From positions 1,537,501 through 1,587,500 of the forward strand of contig WPIO01000049.1 in the NCBI GenBank assembly GCA_009760855.2: DNA of 50,000 nt. The letters are read 5' to 3'. Under the pieces are notes generated by a model that was given only the letters and a program-made list of their open reading frames with translations, searched no databases and was not told the DNA's origin. Source of the stretch: Cristatella mucedo. Taxonomy: Eukaryota > Bryozoa > Phylactolaemata > Cristatellidae. Both the position numbers and the translations under genes were made by a program. Below are positions 42,203 through 50,000 of this stretch, in pieces; the first letter of the stretch is position 1, and each line of letters begins with the position of its first letter.

Positions 42203-43490
42203 CTCAGCTCGGCTGGTGCACGTGAGTGGCACTGCACACGCTGACCGAAGCGGGTGAAAAGAAAGCACGGGTCAGTGCAAGCGCCAGGCGTAGCTGGCTA
42301 AGGAGACAACTTACTGCGTCGCCGCGGTGGTGCTTGGAGTCACCGCCGCTGGCAGCAGGGCGGCCGGCTCCAGCACTGGCTGCTGGCTGCTCGTAGCCCC
42401 CAGTGATGGGATTGCTGCTGCTTCCGCCAGGAGGCCTGTTGACCCTGCAGATACGATCAATGGCCGCTGCTTGAGCCTACATAACAGGGCTATGGGGCAA
42501 TGGACATGCCTGTCTGGTGGCTTAGGCGGAAAGAAGCCGGAAGGGAGTTCGGTGGCAGGAGGAAGCAAATCAACAATGCCGGATTAATGCCAAGGCCTAG
42601 GTCGGCCTGCCTGGAAGCAGTAAACAGCACGAGGCAACAGGACCGGCTGCAAATGAAATACCACTGCTGCAGCACTGCTATTAAATATGAAATACCGGCT
42701 GCTACAACTGATTGTTCGCTGAATCAATAGCTCAGTGAGCTACTGTGCCCACTCAGTCCGCCGAACGAAGCCCTAAATCTCGGCCACCTATTCTTCCAGT
42801 CTAACTCTAGACGTTTCGACTCGTGTGCCCACATCGGTCACTCGCTTGCTGGAGGGAGAATAAAGCCTGAAAAGGCCAGTGACCATGAGTACGAGTGCAA
42901 ACAGCTCTTATAGCAGAAGAGTGGGAGGCAGACATACGGAAACATTTCGCACGAGATATGAGATAGACAGCGAGAGGAATTGAAAGATTGAGAAATTGAT
43001 ACAAGTTGAAAAAGATCGCGAAGCAACGAGTGAGTATTGATATACTGAGAAAGGTGGGATTAAAAGATTTGATTATGAGTTTGATATGAAGAAAAAGGAG
43101 AACGAAGAGATCGGGGAGCATTGCCAGCGAAAGAGACCGAGTGCAAACGGGGGACGGTGGATATGTCCACAGGCTGCAGACGATTGGCTCGGACGACGAA
43201 AATGAATGCATCTTCGACGAGTTAACATGCGCACACCATCGCGGAGCGCTCGAGGTACGTCTCTGGGTACTTTTGAGCGCGATCGACTCGCCGCGGCGAA
43301 GTCGACTACTGCGTCATCGTCGATGGTATAGTACCGCCATTGCGGTTCGAGATAGGACTCAGCCGCCGCCGAGATAGTCTGCGGCCCTTCGACCGCGTGG
43401 GTGCCCCGCCGGTCCCCCGAGTCCGCGAGCTTACCTCGTGCTGTTCGAATTTCCCTCTGGCAAACCTTGGAAAACCCGAGTCGTAGACAT
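42068..43490 (-). CDS. JPT1: Jupiter microtubule-associated homologue (JPT/HN1), partial gene model
   Basis: Minus-strand exons 43490-43435, 42444-42315 and tentatively 42202-42068. The ATG at 43490-43488 opens 'MSTTRVFQGLPEGNSNSTR', and exon 2 continues 'VNRPPGGSSSNPITGGYEQP'. This matches the JPT/HN1 N-terminus: a short Ser/Thr start, an 'F-x-G' motif, an 'NSxxSSRV' stretch and the hallmark R-P-P-G-G. Family members are small, disordered, microtubule-associated proteins of about 150 residues, so the C-terminal part is incomplete here. A vertebrate paralogue cannot be assigned (JPT1 versus JPT2). Later exons not found. Confidence 0.75.
42315..42444 (-). CDS. JPT1: JPT exon 2 (RPPGG motif)
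   Basis: Acceptor cgtatctgcag and donor acgca|gtaagt, both strong. One base then 43 codons. Contains the R-P-P-G-G-S-S-S-N motif diagnostic of the family. Confidence 0.8.
42445..43434 (-). other. JPT intron 1
   Basis: About 990 bp between exons 1 and 2. A plus-strand coding-like stretch at 43090-43254 lies opposite it (see findings). Confidence 0.65.
43435..43490 (-). CDS. JPT1: JPT exon 1 (start codon)
   Basis: ATG at 43490-43488, 18 codons plus two bases, donor cacgag|gtaagc. The split codon with exon 2 makes Arg. The encoded MSTTRVFQGLPEGNSNSTR aligns with the N-terminus of JPT proteins. Confidence 0.78.
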
Positions 43491-44040
43491 TGAAACGGTA
43501 CGTGCGACTCTGCTGAACGCCGAACACTAACACGCAGCTCGCAGGGCCGTTACGCGTCACGGAATCCGCGGCAAAAGCCCAGCCGGCTGGAAGCGGCCAC
43601 AAAGGGCGTGGAGGACTGCTTCCATTGGATGGCTCTCGACGCCACTCTCAATAGCCTACCTTCACCCCTTTCACCACAGTTGTTTACGCCAACCATCCCC
43701 CGCCCAGCCCTGCGATCCGCCCCACTCGCATACCTGAAGCTCGTGCTCGTCGCTCTCCCTGCTGCGGAATAGCATGACTAGCATCGACCAGCTCCGCCAG
43801 TCCTACGCACGCCGCCTCATTGGATTTAAGGCGCCAGCCACCGCCTACCGCCCACCGCCGAAGGCGACGCAGCCTCTACCGCAGCTACTACCGCCCGTGC
43901 TGCCGACGGGCAGCCCACTTCCGAGCTACGCGAAACCGAACTAAAGCGGTGTGGCTAGCATGCAGCATGTCTCCACCGCCGTCTCCTGCGCGCGAACTCG
44001 AAAGTTGTCTTAGCTTTTCGGTATGCAAGCATTAGCTAAG
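43491..44040 (-). promoter_or_regulatory. Probable 5' UTR/promoter region of the JPT gene
   Basis: GC-rich sequence upstream of the start codon. Minus-strand CCAAT boxes occur at about 43622-43627 and 43818-43823. No clear TATA box. The assignment rests on position. Confidence 0.35.
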
Positions 44041-44500
44041 GTTACCTTCGAGTCGAGCAAAGAAGAAAAAGAAAGAAAACCGAAAACCGAACTGGTTGCG
44101 TTAGAGCTGCTTTAACGTCGCGGCTGCATCGTGCAGCATTTTCACGTCGAAGCGTTGGATTGCGCTGAATTCGACCTAAAGATCACTCGTATCCAATGAT
44201 CCCCTCAGCTGCTACGACTTGCGAGTGTCGTCGAGCAGTGTTTTCGACGGTCGAAAATACCGATGCGCTATACCAAGATCCAGCGAACATTGAAATGCTT
44301 TCACTCCTACTGATCAGCCTTGCAACTAATGCCAGCTACAACACGTGAACAATATTCAAGCCAAATATTAGTGAGCTTTTGCTTTTTCGTAAAAATGTAG
44401 TCGCGCGTAAAACTTATTGTAAGCCCATTGTGCAAATTTAAAGCGCATCCCAAATCGTAATGCGACGCAGGGCAGCACTTCACCCTGTAAGTAGCCATCA
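44041..44500 (+). other. Intergenic, nothing recognised
   Basis: Short A-rich run near 44065-44090; no gene or repeat seen. Confidence 0.4.
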
Positions 44501-44504
44501 CTAC

Positions 44505-45842
44505 ATCCCGAGCACTGCATCCCGAGTCTGGCTTTAGACCTAATCATCACAGAATCAGCATTGCTTATGGTGTACAACGACCTGCTTAGGAATGCAGACA
44601 TGGGTAGAGTTTCTGCTTGTTTTGCTCGATCTTTCGGCAGCTTTTGATACCATCGCCTCCCATCTCGCCTGGGCATCACTGGCACTGCTCTGCAATGGCT
44701 CAGGTCCTATCTCAGTGGGAGACTCCAGAGTATTGACGTGAATGGACAAAGATCATCCGAGGTACGTCTGAAATATGGGGTACCTCAGGGCTCCGTGCTA
44801 GGTCCGGTTCTGTTCACGATTTATACTTTCCCTCTTGCTGTTGTGATTGCCAAGACCAATCTATTCATTCACTTCTATGCGGATAACAACTCAGTTGTAC
44901 CTCTGCTTTGATCCCTCCCAGCTTTCGTGCACCTCTAATTCTCTCAACTCTCTTGCTGCATGTATTGATGACATCCCCACATGGATGGCAGCAAATTTTC
45001 TTAAATTAAATGATAAAACTATCTTATAAGTAATGGGCACACCAACTGTGATTCAGAAATTGGAAACGCTAACGCTCAAAATCGGCTCTGCCAGCATATC
45101 TCTTGTTGAATCAGCTCGAAATCAAAGTATCATGTTCCAAAGTAACCTCTCATTAAACGACCACATCAACTTCACCATCAAGTCTGCCTACTGTCAGATG
45201 CATAAAAGTGCTAAAATCCGGGCTTGTATAGATAAACTCCGCAGCTAGGTTTGTCTGTCGTGAGCGTTGCAATTGCCACATCACACCACTTCTTGCCGAC
45301 CTGCACCTGCTCCCAGCATCGACTTCAAGGTTTTGTCGCTCACTTTTAGGTCACTTCATTCTTTGGCTCCAGCCTATCTCTCAGATCTACTCCCCCACCT
45401 GGCTGAGCATCGTACCACTCGCTTTTCGGAATCCAACAGTTTACCACTACCTCGTACAAATCTCAAATCCTTTGGAGACCGTGCATTTAGATCGCATGCT
45501 CCCAAAGCCTGGAACTTCCTCCCGACTTTCGTCACAACATCCCCTGACTTGACCACATTTAAAAAGAACAACAAAAACCTACTTAGGACAGCATTTAGTG
45601 GGTCGCTGTGATTCGTCCTTCGTGTGCTTATGCGTGCCGACACTGTGCATGCTGCCACTAACCAAACTGTCATGCTGACCCTGTGCATGTCACTCCTAAC
45701 CATGTTATTTATGTTGCTTATTAAACATGATATCACTCACCATTCAATCGTGTTTCCTTTGCAGCAAATGTAAAGCGCCTAGAAAGAGATTGAGTTCTCT
45801 GAGGGCGCTTGATCAAGTGAATTATTGTTATTATTATTATAA
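44505..45842 (+). mobile_element. LINE-A (L2/CR1-type) with RT domain, about 1.3 kb
   Basis: The longest LINE-A copy. In order: 'ESGFRPNHH', 'TESALLMVYNDLL', 'LLVLLDLSAAFDTI', 'GITGTALQWLRSYLSGRLQS', 'YGVPQGSVLGPVLFTIY', 'FIHFYADNNS', then thumb and C-terminus 'FGDRAFRSHAPKAWN', 3' UTR, terminus and (TTA)n. RT copies LINE RNA at the target site. Several frameshifts and stops; the catalytic YADD reads Y-A-D-N. Confidence 0.9.
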
Positions 45843-45844
45843 AG

Positions 45845-47150
45845 CTTTTCCTTTAATTATATGTGCGCATTCAATTAATTTAGTGAGCTTTACCCAAGCC
45901 TTTGAAAACTCGCATAGGCTCATGCGCAGCACACGTGGCAATACCTGCGGGTATTTGCTACGTCAGCGTCAGGTGATTTGAGCCTCCCACTCGAAGGTGA
46001 CGCACCCGACGTTTTAGCGTCAGACGCACATTCACTTCGAATCCCCCTGGTTGCTGTATCCACCTTCCCAGTGGCTATGGCTTTCCCCCTTTACACACAA
46101 CCCACATGCAGTCTCTTGGCGTGTATAAAGACCGCTTGCTGTTCGTCGACCTAATCGTCCGGTCGTGAGCTCCCCCTTCACTTTACCCAAAAAGAGAGTC
46201 TATCCCATCAGTGGCTAGCGACAGTGAAAGCATTCGTCCTCATAATGCTAAGAGTGGTCTGCTCGAGACGATTGATGTCCGCCAACTTGAGAGAATCGAG
46301 TTCTCTGGCCAGGATCTTCGTCAACCCGAGGAACGTCCAAGACTCCTGCACTGATTTCGATTGGTAGTCGAAAGGCACGGAAACACATATCTGTAGATAT
46401 TATAAGTACACGTTCATCCTCAAGCTCCTCGTCGTAACGTCCGCTACCCAGACCGTAGTCGTTTGGCTGGGCCTCCAACTAAACTCTCAACTGTGAGACC
46501 GCGCCTCTAGTTTCCAGGCTACAAAAGCACTCAGCTCACTACTGACGAACACCACGACCATTGATTTAAAAGACAAGCCTAGCTGTAAGCACGTACGCAT
46601 ATAAGGGCCAATTCTCACGGACCCAGCAAATACTGTGACGAATAGATTTTCGTTTCGCTTCTTTTAAATGTCGTCAAGGGATATCGTGACGTCAGTCGGC
46701 CAAGAAATATTTAAAAGGAGGCTAAAAAACAACATGTTCCACACGGCCTTGTAAGGTATACCCAACAGCTATCATCAATCGTTTGACCACACAAAGAGCT
46801 CGCTCTCTTTGACCGCCATTCAAATTATTTAATTTATTAGCTTTATTATCATGAGTCACACAAATAGATCTCGTTCTTTTAAGGTGCTATACAAAACATG
46901 ATTCCATTCATTAGCGTTATTATCACGAGTCAAGAGTTACGACGTAGGTGGAGGGGTAAACGGGTCTGGCCTGCATGATCTTGACTCACAGCTAGCCTCC
47001 CACGCAAATAATTTCTTTCAGGACTGCAGCAAGTACTTGTCTGAATCGCTAAATTGAGTGGTGGTTTGAAGAGCAAACAGTAGCTTTTGTTTTCTATTGC
47101 TACAACAAATCTTAGCTTTAATGTTGCAACCTTGCAGGCGTCTCCTGGGA
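45845..47150 (+). other. Intergenic, nothing firmly recognised
   Basis: 'gtgtataaagaccgcttgct' at about 46119 is TATA-like. 46853-46905 repeats 'attatcatgagtcacacaaa'-type words with a 'ggtgctatacaaaaca' LINE/SINE tail fragment. No gene called. Confidence 0.4.
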
Positions 47151-47157
47151 TCATTTA

Positions 47158-47458
47158 CCTATACCTCGTACTAACCTCAAATCCTTTAGAGACTTATGCC
47201 TTTAGTTCGTAGGCTCCCAAAGACTGGAACTCACCTCCCACTTACGTCACGACATCCCCCAACTTGACCACATTTGAAATGAAACTAAAACGCATCTATT
47301 TATCACAGCACTTAGTGGGTCCATGTGTTTCGCCCTTTGTGAGCTTATGGGTTCATGCTACTGCTAACTAATCGATTGTGCTTCCTTTGTGAATTGCGTA
47401 GAAAGAGATAGAGTTCTCCAAGGTTGCTATAACAATCTTTTATTATAATTAATATTAA
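47158..47458 (+). mobile_element. LINE-A 3' end, diverged
   Basis: 'acctcaaatcctttagagac', 'ggctcccaaagactggaact', a shortened 3' UTR, then 'tagaaagagatagagttctc' and an AT-rich tail. Internal deletions. Confidence 0.78.
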
Positions 47459-47459
47459 T

Positions 47460-48030
47460 GTTTTGGGGTCTTCCCTAGGAGAATCCTCCTGCTCGGAGTT
47501 GAGTCTTCCCCCCCCATTAAATAATGGTCTCTGTACCTGTGCGAGCCAACTTCTGTCATCTGCGAAAGTGCACGAGGCAATATCTACTGATAAAAACCAA
47601 GCGAGAAGTTTCCCGAAATCTCTAGTAATGACAAAGTACCTCCTCATTTGTGCACCCGTGCTATGAATAACCACACAACCGTTCTTCGAGCATACGGTTT
47701 TTCGGGGGATGTTTATTTGCCTGGTGCTAAACATACATAACTTTTAATCACGATGTCTATATTCATGCGGCAAGCTGATTTCTGCATCATCTTTTGAGCT
47801 AACAGGTACACTCAACAGCCGTCGATTCTTTCAGCAGGGATACATTCTGCCTGTCCCATTAACCCCAACCCCAAGGACTGATGGCAGGGTTGTTATGTTC
47901 GGCCCCTTGGCAAAACCTACAATCCTAGGCAGCCGCTCGTGTTTACCATTGCCAAGGATGGGCAACAACGCCCAGAATTTGACTAATGCCTTTAACGTCT
48001 AGGCGGAATGCAGCCAGCCCCCTCCCCCTC
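47460..48030 (+). other. Intergenic, nothing recognised
   Basis: No domain or repeat family identified. Confidence 0.4.
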
Positions 48031-48037
48031 CCAGCAG

Positions 48038-48432
48038 GTAGCCACTCCAGATGCTTTCGTTTTCACGGCCCTCGAGTGCACCTTAGCAAGCTGCTGTGCA
48101 GGACTCGGCAAGCGAATCCGGCACAATGCAGAAGCAGCCAATTCCACGATGCAGCTACGCGGCTGAATGTGCTCGAAGAGGCCGCGTTCTTCGTTGCATC
48201 ACCTAAGCCACAGTTCAACTACCGTGAGCAACGAGATGTGTGCCCTTCCTCTATCGAAAGAGAGCTCGGTGAAAGCTGCAAGTCATTTGCTGCTACCAAG
48301 CCCGATCGCTGGCTCAGCACTACTCTTAACTGGATAATTGTAACTATGTGCTGTGATCTTCGTCGATTGTTGCAAAAAGACGGTCCAGGATTGATCGACA
48401 TTGCACGAAAGACGATCACCCGAGAGCCTTCG
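48038..48432 (+). CDS. Candidate exon, protein unknown
   Basis: A strong acceptor (C-rich tract, ccctcccagcag) and a strong donor (ccttcg|gtgagc) enclose 131 open codons. The end reads like an ordered helix ('WLSTTLNWIIVTMCCDLRRL', then 'QKDGPGLIDIARKT'). I recognise no family, and no neighbouring exon was found. It could be a chance open frame. Confidence 0.3.
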
Positions 48433-48991
48433 GTGAGCACCGGATGGGGGACAGAGTGCGTTTAGATTCGGCGAGCAATCATTTTCACTCTACGTCATCA
48501 GCGACACGGCTGCCATGCAAACTTCAAAGCTTGCAAAAGTGGCTAGATTTTAAGCACTGCTCGCGAGCTACACATCTATTGTTTACGAGGTCAAAATCTA
48601 TTGCTCTTGGATCTGAAGTCGAAGAAACTCACGCTCGACTTTGGTGGCTTTGGCAACAACGCACGGCGAACTGAATGGCGCCTTTTGACCCACTTATCAA
48701 AGTCGCTCGCGTGCAGCACCGCTCGGTTTTCACGTTTTTTACTCTATGACCATAGATGATGGAAGGAAAATGGTTGGATCAGGACTGCCGTTGCCGCCAA
48801 AGCAGCTCGGTGGTGTACAAGCCGAAGGCCGTGAGGCGCGCCACAAGCACTCCATAGGCCGGGACACCAGCAACAGCAGCAGCAGCAGAACGAGCGATCC
48901 AGCCGATTCCCGGCTAGACTCCTGCATTGGAATCCTCACGGCATCACAGCTCCACCCGAACCGCAAGCATCGGCGGCAGCGGCCACGAGTC
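48433..48991 (+). other. Intergenic / 3' flank of the Tudor gene
   Basis: Lies downstream of the minus-strand stop at 48992. No polyadenylation signal identified. Confidence 0.4.
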
Positions 48992-49102
48992 TCAGCGCAG
49001 AAACTTCAAGTCGCTAGCGTGAACGACCTCCACGCGGCCATTTTCAAACAGCACCTCCCAGCTGCCCCTGCCGCGGTCCCTGGTGACGGTGGCGAGGTAG
49101 TA
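48992..49102 (-). CDS. Tudor exon b, with stop codon
   Basis: Acceptor after a T-rich tract (tttttttttgctag), 36 codons then TGA. Supplies the YY pair, the 'TRDRGRG' turn and 'VLFENG'. No convincing donor before the stop. Confidence 0.7.
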   Translation of the reverse strand, partial: YYLATVTRDRGRGSWEVLFENGRVEVVHASDLKFLR

Positions 49103-49549
49103 CTAGCAAAAAAAAACGCAACCCACTGACGACAACGGTGCAGCCAAAGGTGTCAGGCGGCGGCAGCGGCAGCAGCAGCAGCGGCAGCAGCATCAGCCAG
49201 AGCCGCTCGACGGCAGCATTCAATCGATCGATCGAGCCTCGATCGATCGATCGATCGATTGAATGCTGCATCGAAAGAGTCGACCGCAGAGAAGTCTCGA
49301 CGACAGCGACAGAGTTGACAAGAGAGAGTTTCTTCGAAGAAAGAAAAACAGCGAGTTCAGTCGGCGCGCGGCGAGCAACAGCAACTACGGCCGAGCACTT
49401 TGCTACCACGATAAAACCGAGAAAGGCGAGCGGCCACGTCCGTGCGCACTGCAGGGCGGCCACGTGGCAGAGGCTCTTACCTCTCGGTCGGCGTGGTACC
49501 ACACCAACACCTGCTCGCCGACGAACGGCACGACATGCTGCTGCTGCCG
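48992..49549 (-). CDS. 53BP1-like Tudor domain protein, last two exons
   Basis: Minus-strand exons 49549-49481 and 49102-48992 join in phase 0 and end at TGA. Combined, 'FVGEQVLVWYHADRE' plus 'YYLATVTRDRGRGSWEVLFE' plus 'NGRVEVVHASDLKFLR' forms a complete Tudor barrel. The order FVG-x-x-V...W...YY...TRD-x-G-x-G...LF-x-x-G...D-(I/L) matches the first Tudor of 53BP1-type proteins, which bind methylated histone H4. The stop follows this barrel directly, so a second Tudor and BRCT repeats are absent unless another splice form exists. Upstream exons are not identified and may lie past the right edge. Confidence 0.68.
49213..49269 (+). repeat. 57-bp hairpin: gcagcattcaat...attgaatgctgc with (CGAT)n
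   Basis: Outer arms gcagcattcaat and attgaatgctgc are exact reverse complements; the interior is (ATCG)n, also self-complementary. Lies in the Tudor gene intron. Confidence 0.85.
49481..49549 (-). CDS. Tudor exon a
   Basis: Acceptor ttttccag, donor cgagag|gtaaga, exactly 23 codons, phase 0: RQQQHVVPFVGEQVLVWYHA then DRE. Supplies the first Tudor strands and the conserved Trp. Confidence 0.7.
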
Positions 49550-49850
49550 CTGGAAAACAAAGGTCGGAAAAAAGCGATTCACGCCGCCTGGTAGAGCACG
49601 CGACCCACGGAGCTCTGCCACAGATCTGCGAATGGTGAAGTGCTAGAGTCACGCGTCGTAAACGAGCATGCAGCGGTGCAACAAAACAGGAGCTGGGAGA
49701 ACCAGAAGCACTGGGCGTAGAGCCAAAGCGGCATCAGAGCGCAAGCTGGCCGAGGTGGCAGCGTAGCGTTTTGCACTCCGAGCGCCGTATGCAGGTTGAC
49801 AGACACCAGAGACCGGGTGTGACACTTAGATTTGTTGCTAAATGAGAATT
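49550..49850 (+). other. Upstream part of the Tudor gene, unresolved
   Basis: Minus-strand frame 49806-49579 is open, but no donor consistent with phase 0 joins it to exon a. It may be intron or an unrecognised exon. Confidence 0.35.
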
Positions 49851-49854
49851 ATGA

Positions 49855-49935
49855 TAATAGGTCACGTATACAGCTCCCTAAGAGAACTGGATCCCTTTCT
49901 AAGCACTTTGCATATGCTGATAAGGAAGCATGTCG
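49855..49935 (-). mobile_element. LINE-A tail, diverged
   Basis: 'ctccctaagagaactggatc' and 'tttctaagcactttgcatat' match the terminus with changes. Confidence 0.65.
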
Positions 49936-49966
49936 GTTGGTGATGACAAGCACAGCGGCACCACAC

Positions 49967-50000
49967 GTAATAATAATAATAATGCACTTGATAAAGCACC
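49967..50000 (-). mobile_element. LINE-A tail, cut by the window edge
   Basis: (TAA)n followed by 'tgcacttgataaagcacc', the start of another minus-strand LINE-A terminus. Confidence 0.8.

Noticed and set aside
49044-49652. 202-codon minus-strand frame covering the Tudor exons
   Set aside because: It runs in a different frame from the Tudor exons and reads through their intron; the spliced model gives a recognisable domain, this frame does not.

Overview
The window is nuclear DNA of a repeat-rich animal. Coding exons have GT...AG introns, and the DNA between them is full of L2/CR1-type LINE 3' ends, tRNA-derived SINEs, a decayed Ty3/gypsy element, a solo LTR and very long (CT)n, (GA)n, (AT)n and (CA)n microsatellites. 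An invertebrate is likely, perhaps a lophotrochozoan or flatworm. The sequence alone does not fix the phylum.

Left third (1-16 kb): one plus-strand formin gene that enters from the left edge. Eleven exons with matching splice phases join into a 1494-residue C-terminal part. It holds the last part of an FH2 actin-nucleation domain, then a DAD/WH2-like motif, then a very long Ser/Ala/Gly-rich tail. The FH2-then-DAD order fits the INF2/FHDC1 ('inverted formin') group. Its introns carry LINE tails, SINEs and microsatellites.

Middle (16-42 kb): no intact host gene recognised. It contains truncated LINE-A and LINE-B copies (nested, inverted, one with a twin-priming scar), two SINE families, a broken gypsy gag-pol (27.5-30.1 kb), a 277-bp solo LTR (30.58-30.86 kb), and an A+T-rich island (23.1-24.3 kb) whose minus strand reads like decayed Lys/Glu/Ile-rich protein unlike anything nearby. 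A palindromic repeat and a tandem SINE pair lie beside the island.

Right part (42-50 kb): two minus-strand host genes. One is a Jupiter/HN1 (JPT) microtubule-associated protein homologue, first two exons secure, third tentative. The other encodes a 53BP1-like Tudor domain split over two exons and ending in a stop. A LINE-A copy with recognisable RT motifs (44.5-45.8 kb) lies upstream of the JPT gene (JPT is transcribed away from it). One plus-strand candidate exon of unknown function is at 48.0-48.4 kb.

The formin (actin, with microtubule links known for the family) and the JPT protein (microtubules) are both cytoskeletal, but nothing suggests they are co-regulated. Most of the remaining open frames are antisense shadows of GC-rich exons or translations of microsatellites.
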